Shown here: positions 27,301 to 40,209 of the stretch, one piece after another
Layout: every line of letters begins with the position of its first letter
Numbering within the stretch: the first letter of the stretch is position 1
DNA from: Hepsetus odoe
Taxonomy: Eukaryota; Chordata; Actinopteri; Characiformes; Hepsetidae
DNA: 64,000 bases
Direction of reading: 5' to 3'
Assembly (NCBI GenBank): GCA_017165825.1
Contig: CM029386.1
Span: 13,639,017 to 13,703,016 of the forward strand
Position numbers and translations under genes: made by a program
The notes under the pieces: model-generated
What the model was told of the DNA's origin: nothing
Database searches by the model: none
Seen by the model: only the letters and a program-made list of their open reading frames with translations

Positions 27301-30300
27301 ATCTGATAGTTGGTAAAGGGTGCAATGATGCTGTGATAAACTATGGTAAACTAGTCTTTCATAATAAAGAGCACACTGTGTATGTCTGTCTGTTCTGCTG
27401 CCCTCTTAGTCAACACTTTACTGGGTACATTTCTGGGGACCAAAAAGTGGAAGTGACTATTCTTGTCATTGTGAAATACAGCACAGCAAACAGTGAAGTG
27501 TACAGTGTACCTCAGGCCAACCTACTGGTCTGGGATTAGAACCAATGACATTCTGATCCCGGGGCCTACTACCTAACCACTAGGCCATCGCTGCCCCAAA
27601 AAATGAGGACCGTCCCTGTAAAACTGGGACGTCAGTCTAAGTTAGTGTGCATGTGCTAATATTCCAATGTTATCTGAGATAATAAGCGTACAGTATTAGG
27701 CTTTCTTGGTGAGTTCATCAGGAAAACCCACAATAGCCAGTCAGATTAGCTTTTTAGCTGACTAGGAGTGTACCAGACAATTGCCTACATCACCAGTTTA
27801 GATCTTACAACAAAACCTGCCTGTCTAACCACTAACGCTGACATTAGCAATTTCCTAAGTTTAGTTATCATCCTACACTTTCCGTTTTGAATTGGGCCAC
27901 CGCACTGTAGCCTCGTGGGTGCCAGAACATGAAGCTTAATGGAGTGAAATGAAGTCATACCTCAAGGCATATGGACACAGAGAGAAGGAGGAATGTTGTT
28001 TAATAAATACCTAAAGCCGAGGTTATTCCATAGCCCTGTCATTCAGAAACGTACACACACACTGGACTGTATATGTGCGGCCTTGAGTGGCTTCAGATGT
28101 GAGAACTTCAGTGTGGAGTTGAAGTTGGATCCGAGCCTAGAAACATGGCTAGGATAAGTATTACACAATGAAATCACCCGGATTGAATTAACTCTTACGG
28201 GGTCTGGATTAACTTTTGAATGAGTCTTATTTAACCCTGATGACTGGGCTAAAGTATAACTGCTACATGTCATCTGTATGATGTCTTCTCTTCTATAGTT
28301 CCACATTAAGATATTTTTTTGAATGTAATTGAAAGTGTTAAGGATCTTTGGTACATCTATAAGCATCACATCTGTAGTCAGTGTACATATGTTAGAAGTC
28401 AGAAATCTTCAAAAGATTGAAAAATAAATAAATAGACAAAGACTTACTGATCCATTCTACTATAATGGTCCTATATGGTCACAAGTATTAGGACATCAGA
28501 CCGTTACACTTATAAGAGATTATTATTGGCCCTTTATAACTAGCTCCAGTGTACTGAGAAGGCTTTCCACTTATTTTGGGGTGTCTGTGGAGTTGGCCAT
28601 TGTGCCCATTCAGTTAAAAATGGATTCTGCAGTGACATCCCCAAGGGGATCTACTGGGTTCCTCCACAGCAATCTCCTCAAACCATGTGTTTATTGACAG
28701 AGCTACACACGAAAACAAAAAAGGGACATCCCTAAACTCACAAAGCTGAAATCATGTTGTCTAAAATGACTTTTTTTTATATTCTGGAACTGAGACCTAA
28801 TCTAAACCATGAAAAACAGCCTCGGCCCATTAAGTGAAAGTGACTATTCTTGTCATTGTGAAATGCAGCACAGCACAACAAATTTCACCCAAACACACAC
28901 GTGCAGCAGGGTGCAGCTATTGAAAGCACCCAGGGAGCAGAGACAGGGAAGGTACCTTGCTCAAGGGCAACCTACCGGGGGGCGAATCAAACTCACAATC
29001 TTCCGATCCAGGGCCAACTCCCCTAACCACTAGGCCACCGCTGCCCCAACCGCCATTATCCCTCCACCAACAAACTTTCCTTTTTACACTATGCATTCCT
29101 TTAGGTGATGCTCTCTTTGCATCTTGGAAACCCAGATTCATCAATCAAACAGTATTCGATCGTTCATCTGTACAGTTTTTCCTCAACAACACATTAAAAG
29201 AATATAAGCAAATCTGGCTCGTTGAAAGCAAAATATGAAGAAATGAGGGGTGACTTGGGACTTGTGTAAGGTATCCTTAATTTTGGAACAAAATTGACAT
29301 ATACAGTGCTGTGCCACAGTTTTAGGCAGGTGTGAAAAAATGTTGTAAACAAAGAATGCTTTCAGAAATGGAAGTGTTGATCATTTATTATCATCAATCA
29401 ACAAAATGCAGTGAACGAACAAAAGAGAAATCTAAATCAAAATTTGGTGTGACCACCCTTTGCCTTCAAAACAGCATCAATTGTTTTACGTACACTTGCA
29501 CACAGTTTTTGAAGGAACTCGGCTGGTGGTGGTAGTGCTAGAGGTGGGATTCGAACCTGTGATCACTTGGTCCACAGGCAAGTATCCTACCACTAGACCA
29601 CCACCCCTAGTAGAACATGGGAAATTCCAAATGGAACATCCATCTGACAAATTTTCCTCTTTCCACCCGACTGTCTGCATGTCCTCTCTCACTGCACAAA
29701 TAGGCATCCTTATTTTCCTTCCTCTTTTCACTGAACCGTTAAACATCATTCAAGGATCTGTTATGCAGAGACAATGTTTTTTTTGTACCTGTTTTCCACA
29801 AGCAGTTTTGTCACCAAAAAAAAAGCTTTTTTTTTAAACGTTTAGATGCCATCCTTCGTGCCCTGACACAGATGAACTCCTATCATCTATATGATATCAC
29901 ATTTAAAATAAAGTGTCAACAAAATCCTATCCTCCATGATTTTCAGTTTAATATCCAAATATACCAAAGGCTCGATTCATTGTTATTGCTTTCAAATGTC
30001 TAACTTGGCAACATGGTGTGCAATCAGGAACCATGATGGATAAACTATTAGTTTGACTTTACTCTTGTTGCCCCTGAAAACTAAGTCATTAGAGAAACTG
30101 TGGTGGAAAGAAATGTGGAATTTTCCCCTCCTAACTGTAGTTAGTTTGTTAAAAAGAAGATGTAAAGCATACCTTCAACAAAACTACTTAAACACAGTAA
30201 CATTAAAGTGCTCTGTAATCTTCCATCATTATGTTTTTTAGGTGTACAATTATATGAAAAACTTTGTACTTTTGTTCTCAGCACACGAGATCAAATCAAG

Positions 30301-33300
30301 CATCTTACTATTAAGACCAAACTGTGCATAATAGATGCATTTATAATACTTTTCTGCAAACATCATCTCTTAATGCAGTGATGTTTTCCTGGCCTTTCAG
30401 TGGTTATAAAGATTGTATAGAGCTTTGGCAGCTTCAGAGTTCAGTTCTTTCTGTCTTACCTCATCATAATTAATGCTCAGAAAATGAGTAGTAATTGATA
30501 AATAGGACAAAACTCTGGCCCAATCACATTTCTTATTTTTACCCCTACATTTTATGTGTGTCCCCTGGCCTTGCGAGACCAAGTTTCAATGGATATGGTC
30601 TGAAAACCTTCCTTCAGAAATGCAGCAATTTACTGAACATTTGCAAAATGCCATTCTCAGATTCTTACTTGAACTGATGTAACAAATCATCAAAAAAGAG
30701 CATTTCTTCAATACCAGGTGACTGGTGTTGCTCTGTAGAAGATCTATCTTAGAGGAGCAACCTTGATGCTGGACTTTAGTTTCATTTCATTTCATTTACA
30801 GCATTTAGCAGACGCTCTTATCCAGAGCGACTTCCATACTTATTACAGGGACAGTCCCCCTAGAGAAACTCAGGGTTAAGGGTCTTGCTCAGGGACCCTG
30901 ATGGTAGTGCTAGAGGTGGGATTCAAACCTGGGACCCCTTGGTCTATAGGTCCATAGGCAAGTATTCTACCGCTAGACCATATTTAGGGCATCATATGCC
31001 ATCAAAGGGAGAAACGCAACAAGAAAATATGTCAAAATGTGGGCCTGTCCTGCACTAATGAACAATGATGAGATGTCAGCACTGGCGATGTTAGTGCTTG
31101 TTATGAAGAAAAGGACCAGAATAGATTATAATACATTTTAAGCCATTTTGCAGATGATTCACAAGGCATAGCACTGCATTTGGCTTCTGAAAATCTGTTT
31201 GGAGGGCCATTTGGAGGGCCACCCTAACCCTTGGTTACACAAAAAAGAATGGCTAAGGCTAAGTCCTAGGGGCAGGGGGTTAAATGTGATAGAACCTTAG
31301 TTTATGTCTTTATAGGAAAAGTTAAAGAAATTTAGTTAACTAGCAATATGAAATGTCAAACAAACCCATGAGTGTATTCAAGACCTTAAAAAGACGTCAT
31401 ATAAGATGTAATTAAAAGCCCATTTAGTCAAGCCTCATCTCAGATGTGTACTTTTAATAAAGGTAACAGTTTTATATACCTGTTTACTTACATGGTGATG
31501 GTTTTGTGTTAGCACAGCGACTAAAAGATCCTCAGAAAGTGTAAATTTTCACTTAATTGGTTTTAAACAGCAATTTTGGTGGTTGGTACCTGTACTATGA
31601 TCAGCCAAAGGCCTTATTGCATTAAGACCACTGTCCTACGCAATGGAAACACTTTATCTAGACATTGGATTGTGTTCTAACTCATAATATTCCAAGCAAG
31701 ATGTGTAGAAACAATCTAAGGCCGCTTCAAAAGAGTCACATGCTTCATAAGGGTCACACCTTTCAGTATTTTAAGAGTTTCTGTTTTCTAAACGATTGAA
31801 GTGCAAGGTCATGCTGTGAAAAAACTAGCTTTGACCGTAGATAAGAAAAGGCTGGTTATTTCCTACAATTCCCAGAGGTCTTAGCTTTGCCAGAATTGCC
31901 GGATTCAGCAGAAATGACACAGTTAGGTGCCATTACCAAAAATATGCCCACGAGTTTTGTGCTTTTCGTTTCACATCTTCACATCTCGTACCTTTTCTGT
32001 TTTTCTGATTTAGAGCATACTCCTTAGTCTAGCTTTTATTTCAACAATTTCTGTAATTTTCCAGTAAGCCTACTGAGGAGTTCAGAACCTTTTATAATGT
32101 AAACACATACTTGTTTCAAGCACTTCGAGTGCAGCCCCTGATATAGGATTTCAAATAGCCTCCCTTCAGAGTTATGTGCCCTACTTAGTTTGCGAGAGGC
32201 ATATTTGGGTGTAGCTGTCAAGGTTTGCTATATAGACTATAGGCAATTTGGGTTCTTGCTGCAGAGAAGAACGGAAAACCTTCTTAATGATGGGTGTTGC
32301 TGAAAGCTTGTGCTTAAGACCACTTGTCCTCTGATGGTTTAGTTTATAAGACCACTTACTAGGGGACCTCAGAACAATTATTTTTAATTAGAGTTTTTAG
32401 AAAACAATTCAGTGAAATCTCAAATTAATATATATCTAATTTTTTCCCTTTTTTTAAAGATAAATATACAAATATGACTACGATGCTCCACTGTGGAAGG
32501 GGCAGCGGTGGCCTAGTGGTTAGGGTGTTGGCTGCATGATCGGAGGATCAGGGGTTCAAACCCCTTCCCAATAGGTTGCCCTGAGGTTCCCTTGAGCAAG
32601 GTACCGTCCCCGTCTCGCTCCTCCCTGCGATGGGCTGGCGACCTGTCCAGGGTGCGTCCCCTGTGTGCGCTGGCTTGGGTGACCCCGCTTGGGACAAGCG
32701 GCAGAAAATGATTGACTGGCTCCACTGTGGAATACAAACTATCAACAATATACCAAAAATGTTTATTAGGTTCAAGTTTGAAAATAGCTTAAAAAGTGAT
32801 TTTGGTCAAAAAACACTTTATTTCTTGATTTGCATCGCTATCTTGTTCCAAAAGCAGTGCATTTGCCCTTTAGATCAATGCGTTTTGATGCAGTTATAGA
32901 GCCTTACTGCTTGTAGTACCTCTCAGGTGTCAGTGTGGTAAAATGAATTAGTCATGAAATCTAGAATCTGAGGTAATGTTTCTCTGTATTTTCCTGCTCT
33001 CTAAGTAAGTTCATTGTCCTGAGAAAACAGTCAGGGTAAATAGTAGTGGAGAAATTACAGTCCTAATGGCGACAAGCTGAGACTTACTGATGAGCTTGCC
33101 CTGCCAAGTTAAAGTAATTCAACAAAGCTGTTGCTAATATGTCAGTGTGTAAAGATAAGAAGGGGGCTAAGTAAAATAAAGCTGGCAAAAGAAAAAAAAA
33201 AAAAACAAAAAAAAAAACGTCAAGGCTTTCACACACGGTTGAGAAATTGCCGACCAATTTATCTTCAAATACATTTATCTCTTGGAGTACACTGGGAAAA

Positions 33301-36300
33301 CGATAAAAGCCTGCAGTAGTTTGCTATAATGAGTGCAAAATTGTGCCATGGTGAAAGGCAAGGAAGTAGAGGAACTGGTGGGACTTTGTATTTTAACATG
33401 GTCTTTTGCATCGACCTTGCCTTTTCTGATTGATGAAATAATAAAAGAAGGGGAAAGAATTGACTGAACCAGGTCAATACACTTTGTACTGGCACAGGCT
33501 AATTCTCAGAATGATTGATTTCATGATGTGTTTAAGAATTTGATCAACACAGAAGTTTGGCTTGGCTGAAAAGGATCATTCCTGTCTAATAAGCTTAATT
33601 GAAAGGCCTTTACTAAAATGTAGCAACCTCCAAAAATAATACATTAAAAACAGGCCATTTTCACGAGCTGGCCTAACAGAATTAGCATCGGAGCGAGGGA
33701 CCATGGGCTCAGAGCTGTCTCCGTGCTACCATCGCAGGCATAAACACTGCTAATTGTATTTGTTTGGAAGACTGGCCACTCCAGGGCTAAATGAATTAGG
33801 AAATTAGAACAGCAGATGCCGTACGATTCAGTATCTCGGCCGGCCAAAAATGTTTTGACTGCACCTTCCGTGCTGAAGTGAGAGCAAGATCGGCCGAACA
33901 ACAGAAAGAGGTGTCACAAAGCTGAGGTTTTTTTTTTTTTTTTTTGTGCTTCATCCCTACTTCGAGCATCACATTGTCAGAGGAAGCTCTAGGAAGAGCT
34001 CTCAAGGTGGCAGGAAGAAACAGCATTGACCTCTTCCAAAACAGCTCATGGTTCTTTTCCTGCCTTTAAGTGTCCAACCAGTCCCTTCTCCCAAACTTAG
34101 ATCTCCTCTTTTCCTCCCTTTTCCCGGCAAAAGCCCCTGGTTGGCCAAACATGGACTCAACATCTGAGATAAGGTGTGCCTTCTTTCATATATATAGGCA
34201 GAGGCACTTCAGAACCTTTCAAGAAGCCAAGGCAAACAGCAGTTTATAGAACACTAGATAAACATCCACATGGTCGAGATTTGGAGACGCATGGCAGGAC
34301 ATTCTGGGATTTCTCTGTCTTTGTGTCGATACACAAACCAAGAATAAAGCCTCCTGTAGCTCTTCTACTTCCAAAAGGCTTTGAGGGTTCATTGAGATGT
34401 GATTAAAAGTTTGGCCCAACGCTGCTTAAGCAAGTTTGAATTCATGCCCCCCCCGACCTGAAAAACTATAAGCTTAATGAGCAAGCTTGGGCCAAGAATG
34501 ACAATATAATGATTGGATATAAAGCAGAGGCTTCGGTCAGAGGCTCATCTTTAGTCAAAGACCATGAGATCAATACTCTAAAATGGCCGAAATATGGTTT
34601 GTGACTTATGCAGCATTCCCTTTTGACCAGACTGGAATTTGGGGATGACTTAAGGAAGGGGAGGAAAGAGGGAGAGGCGGGAGAGAGACAGAATGTCCTA
34701 ATGGGAAGCGAGCTTTTGTACCTCACAGAGTATTTGTTGGGGTCTTTTCGCTGTGGCCATGTGTCGCCTGGAAGGCTGCTGCTCTTTCCAGGGAGATTTC
34801 AAAAGCGATGCTGTGGCAGACGGCCAACACGCTCCACATTAAACCTCCTGCAACCTTTGTCTGTCCTTTCTTTCTCTTCCACACACGCCCAGTTCATGCA
34901 TGCATCATGCAGCCGTTACGGGTTTCTCGTTTCTCCTCCGCCTCTTCCTCTCCTAAAAGATGGGCAATGCCTAAGAAAGGGAGCAGATGCAAGCCTCTTC
35001 TGTCTTTCTCTCTCTTTTTCTTGCTGTTTGTCTTTCTTCCTCTCTTTTTATCCCTCCCTGTATTCAGACTTGGCTTTTTACATGATGAAATGTAAAAGAG
35101 AGAACCAGGAAAAAAGAGAGATTGATTGAGAGAGCTATAAGAAACTGAGAAATAATGGGTTAGAAAGCAGAAAACTATTAATGTACGAGAAAGCAGACAC
35201 AGAGAAAGAGAGGGGCTCAACACTGGCCACCTTTTCTTCTGAAACTAGAAAACCAACGCAAAGTGAAGCCGCTTCATCACGGCACTGCCATATTTGGCCA
35301 TTTTTCTCAGTGGCGGCCAAAGCGGTGGGTGATTTAAGTGAGCGCTTCTTTTGTTTATCAAACCCCCACATCTGCTTATTTTCCGCCTGCTTTTGTGTTT
35401 ACCCCAACAGGTGCTGGGGCCGGGTGCTTAAAGAATGCCTGAAATGTCTCTTTTTTTTTTCTTTCCTTTTTTTAAGGAAGAAAAAGAAAAGAAACGCGTT
35501 AAAAATAGGTGTCTGCTTTCTGTGTGTGCAGCTGCTACCCATCAGTTGCAGCGTTTCAGTCATTTGAGCAAATCCAACTAGGCTGGATTCATATCGCCTT
35601 GGAAAACAGCAAAACACTCAGACGTTTTGAAGTCAGCCTTTTTTCAAGGAGATTAGAATCTTCCCTCGGCCAATGAGCTAGCAGCTGTGGTGGGCCTTCC
35701 GTGAAGGGGGCCAATGGGACAAAGGGAAAGAGGGCGATTGGCGGCCGAGCAGGTGCGGGATAATTAGAGGGGCAGCAGCTGGCGTTGGTTGCATTCGTCT
35801 TGATATAGGCACCCTCCGCTTCTCTCATCCCTCTCTCCTTCCTTCATCTCTTTCATCCCTCCATTTTGGCACCCCTCTCTGAAATCACACAAAGCCAGTA
35901 CAGCCAAGAACAAAGAATTGATTTTTATTCTCTGGCTTTCTACCAGTTTTAACACCTTAATCCCACACTCCAGTTCGTTACGCTTCAACCTGCATATTAG
36001 TTGCATAGACCTGTGTCCTATTTTTCTTGTATTATTTCTTTTTCCTTCAAAAGGCATCCAGATCTGAAAGACACATAATTCTTGAAGGGAGGGAGTGAAG
36101 CTAAATTAATATAGACGGAATCGGTGGATATACGTCAATTGCAAAAACATCTCCTCAGTCGGACCGTTTTTATAGATAGATGGGCAGTGAATTATATAGT
36201 GGTTTGAATCTTAGTGTCTACAAGGGGAAACAAGTCTGTTCAAAGAAGTATTTGACAACTGGTCTAAATAAAACAAAACTGGACATCAATGGAAAGTTTG

Positions 36301-39300
36301 CTTTTTACCTATTGTCTTACCTCAAACCTCTTACTTCTACAGCTCCGTAACTGACTCTGTACATTCCCTTTCCTGCATCAGCAGCACTATGGGAAACAAA
36401 TAAAAAATGATCTGTTTTTTATCTGTACTGCTGAAATTTGAAGTCTTCTGTTTGAAGCTGTTGGTAAAAGTAGAGGTCAAACAAGGAATACTTGGGCATT
36501 TGCCATCCAATACTTGTTGCTTGGTTCATCTCATTCATTATCCATCCATGGGGCAGCGGTGGCCTAGTGGTTAGGGATTTGGCCCCAGGGTCCGAAGTTC
36601 ATGGGTTTGAATCCCAGGACACGTTGCCTTGAGGTACCCTTGAGCGAGGTATCGTGCCGGTTACTGCTCCCGGGCGCTTTCAATAGCTGCCCCCTGCTGC
36701 ATGTGTTTGTGTGTGGGTTAAATGCAAGGGTGTAATTTTGTTGCGGTTCGCTGTGTTTCACAATGACAAGAATGGTCACTTTCACTTTCACTTCATTCAT
36801 TATCTGAGCAGCTTACTAGGATTGCAGGAGGCTTGAGCCTGTTTAGGGTGAAAAGTGGAGAAACAGCCTTGACAGATCACCAATCCATCATGGGGCAGAC
36901 TCACAAACACAGTCAGTCACACCTAGAGGCAATTTAGCATCTTCAAACCACCCGATGTCAAAGTCTTTGGACTTCGGAAAGAAGCCAATCCACATAGGGA
37001 GAACACGCATACTTTACATTAAAAGTGCTCAGACCACCTCTGCTGGAAACCTCGTTGGGAGCCAATGCATCCTCATTTTTGCTATCCACACTCCTTTGCT
37101 GCTGTTTTTTAGTATTGATGGTACAGTATTTGACTAGACATCTGCTGTCCACAGTGCTAACTAGTCTATGTCGCTACTTATTTGTTTCCCATATTAGTGG
37201 GAAAAGCATGTAAAAAAGAATGATCTTCACTTTTATGTACAGAATGTAAACATAAGGGTTGCATAGACCGGTCGACTGCTCCCCGCAGCGCAGACTCGAT
37301 GATTTATTAATCGACTAAACCCTGTGCACCTTAATCAGTCAGAGAAGAAAAAGCAGTGATAAAAGCAGTGATAAAAAATGATTGCCCTTTAACACAATTG
37401 ATAGATGAAGCGATGAATAGATGAATAATTAGCCAATGGTTAAAAAGGTGAATTCATTTGCAGTTTGAATATGTTACAGCAAAGAAGATACAAATACAAA
37501 GAACTTTGATTTGAAAGAGAAATCTACTCTCAGTGATGCTTATTTTTTTGTTAGAACGAATGGGAACATTTTGCAAGCTCGTCAGAAAGAGAGTCAATGC
37601 ATGAGAAAGGCGGCGAATGTCCCAACAGCAATAAAACCATGATGCAGGCCATCATGGTTTGACACTGTGTAAGTAGCCTATAGCCAGAAGCCTCCAAGTG
37701 TAAACTGTTTAAATCACTGCATGTTTATGTGGGCCTGTGTTGGTTGGAACAGTTCTTAGGTCTTGGTTAAGCAACAGACTACGAAATGGGTGCGAGTGCG
37801 TGGGTGTGTGTGTTTCAAGCTCATCAGTGTTGCTACCAGAGAAGCAGAAAGACTTAGAACAGCCATGTCTCATACAATACACAGAGCAAGGGAAGAGAAA
37901 GGGAGAGACTAGGAAAAGGATGGCAGTATGCGTTGTTTGCATCTCAACCCATATAAAGATGATTGAATTATGCAGCATTGTGTGCAGAGCTTCCACTAAT
38001 ATAAAATAGGTCAATCCCCCTGATCTCAGCCTCCCTGATCTTTATTTCATTGCCTTCTCAGCCCATATTTCTCTTCACCCCATTTCTCACTGCCTTTCCA
38101 GTCCCGCATGCCCCCTCCAAATCCTCTCTTCACGTGTCGACTCTGTCCAAACTGGATTCTCTTTCTCTGCGGTTGTCCACAGCAGGATAAGGCAGCATGG
38201 AGCCTCCAGGCTTGCTCTAATCCAGTTTAAAGCCTGGCTTTACTGTAATAGCGCAAGTGAAGGATCCACTTGCTAGCATCCTGTTCTGTTGATGTCATCT
38301 CTAGGTTCCCTTACTCATGAAGAACATGGGGGGAGAGACTAAAAAAAGAAATAAGTGATGGTCTAAAGGCAAAAAGGATGTAAGCTCGTCTACATGCTAG
38401 ATAAAAAAGCACCAGTGAAACAAGGTTGTAAGAGTGGGAAACCCTCAGCACCTTCAAGGCCTTCAAATAAAGCCTAATGTTCTGGAAAATATCTCTGATT
38501 ATATCATTAAGTTTTGGCTGGAAACAACAATTAAAAAAAGATTTTTTAATCAGAGTTTTGTTCTCTTTATTATCCTGGGTCAGGAAAGTGAGGCTAGGCT
38601 TTCAGGAGCTGGATTAAAGTGTCAGATTAACTATCAACATAATTAGGAAGTGACAAAGAAATCAACCAATCACATTTTGATGTTGGCCTTTCTGAAAGTC
38701 ATTGACTGTGAACATGAGCTGCAGTCTGACCAGTGGGATTCTGCCAGATGGGAAACAGTGGCAGATCTATAGCAGGACTCTCTACTCAAGGAGACACTCA
38801 AGAAATGCAACATACTCCATCAATCTCTTTCTTTCTAACTCTTTTTCTTTCTGTCTGTCTTATTTTCTCCACTGAAGATAATAATACCCATCCTTCCTCC
38901 TCCGTTCTGCCAAACGCATTGTTATATAATATCAGAAAGCGAGTCACTGGACATGTCCTGTATATAAATGGCTGCAGGCCATTTATGTTCTGAAAATATT
39001 AGAACATCTCTCATTCTCTCTTTAACTTCTTCGTAAACAATTTTCAAGATATTGTATATAATGCGGGGCAGCATGTGGGGCAGTGACTACTGCTGTTGCT
39101 TCACAGTGAGAATGTTCTGGGGGTCACTTACAATGTGAGGAGACTCAGAATAGGAGGGATGGGGTGTCTGGATAAGAGAAAAGTTTAGACACACAAGCAA
39201 AATACCTGCACCAGTTCAGAAGGAGGTAGTGTTAATTAACATCGGGCCAAACAATCAAAACCCGTCATGAAGGAAATGGGACGTCCTGTGAAATCCAGTT

Positions 39301-40176
39301 TGATCTGTAACAGTGTGAGAATGTACGTGCGAAGAAATCCTATGCCTGAGAACATGATGAGAAAAGGGACTGTGTGTGGGCGGCCTCTTCAGAAAAATTC
39401 ATTTTTGATAAGGACCTCTTTCTAATTTCTTTAATCGAAAATGCCTTTCTCTCTGTTCTCTTGCCAGGAAATGATTGCAACACACACATATCAAGGGAAT
39501 ATCTGCCCCAGTCGCTCTCGCTCTCTCTCTCGATTGCTGTTTGAAGCTGAAAGGCTCAGCTTTAATAAGCTGCAGTGCTAGTGATGTTAGTGCTTTGTTG
39601 CTTGAGGGCGATCCCCATGCCCTCTTTAGGAGCGCTTAACGTTAGGCTAATTAGTGCAAGCTACCATGCTCGTCTCCTTCCAAACACACTCACAACCTTC
39701 CAGTTATTTTTCTTCCTTTAAGAGATCACTTAGGGCAATTAGGTTCACCCAATAGCACAGCGTTCTCTTTGTAATGCTGACACTACTTGACTTACAGAAT
39801 GAGGGTGTACTGATCAGGCCGTATGAGAGTTGAATAGGTTGTTTATCAATGTGTTTGTGTTTGTGTTTGTTGGGGACGAGCGCGTGATGTGTCTTCAGAT
39901 CCACTCGTGTGGTGGAGATGTGTCATTTGGCAGCAGATAGGAAGGACAGGCCTTGGATACAATGCACTGTCTGCCAAATGGACAGTTTTAAAAGTACTAC
40001 ATTTCAAAGCCTGGACTAGAATGGATTATTCTAGGTACCAAGTGACCCTACATGACAGGAGAAATGAAAGACAACACACAGTGTCTGTGTCTGTGCCCAG
40101 ATAATCTCCTTAACAAGCAACATGTAGATGCTGCGATTATCTAGACAGACTGTCCATCCTTGCAGCTATTTGTGTT

Positions 40177-40209
<33 letters not shown>

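Noticed and set aside
32499..32570. tRNA gene
   Set aside because: The A-box/B-box-like sequence belongs to the SINE head; the cloverleaf is degenerate and the same head recurs in many SINE copies.
34608..35129. 173-codon open frame on the + strand in intron 3
   Set aside because: Composition follows pyrimidine-rich tracts (cttttctttc), no domain, no splice context.
36388..36420. ATGGGAAACAAA as an alternative first exon (MGN-type start)
   Set aside because: It lies in intron 3, after the NHR1 exons, and no donor in the right phase follows.
37255..37325. Full hAT-type MITE (gcatagaccggtcgactgctcc … aatcgactaaa)
   Set aside because: Only one end-like stretch can be recognised; no matching opposite end or duplication was found, so it is mentioned in the intron entry only.
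39063..39125. SINE head (gcggggcagcatgtggggca … ttgcttcacagtgagaatgttc)
   Set aside because: Suggestive of a SINE 5' end but too short and eroded to assign a family.
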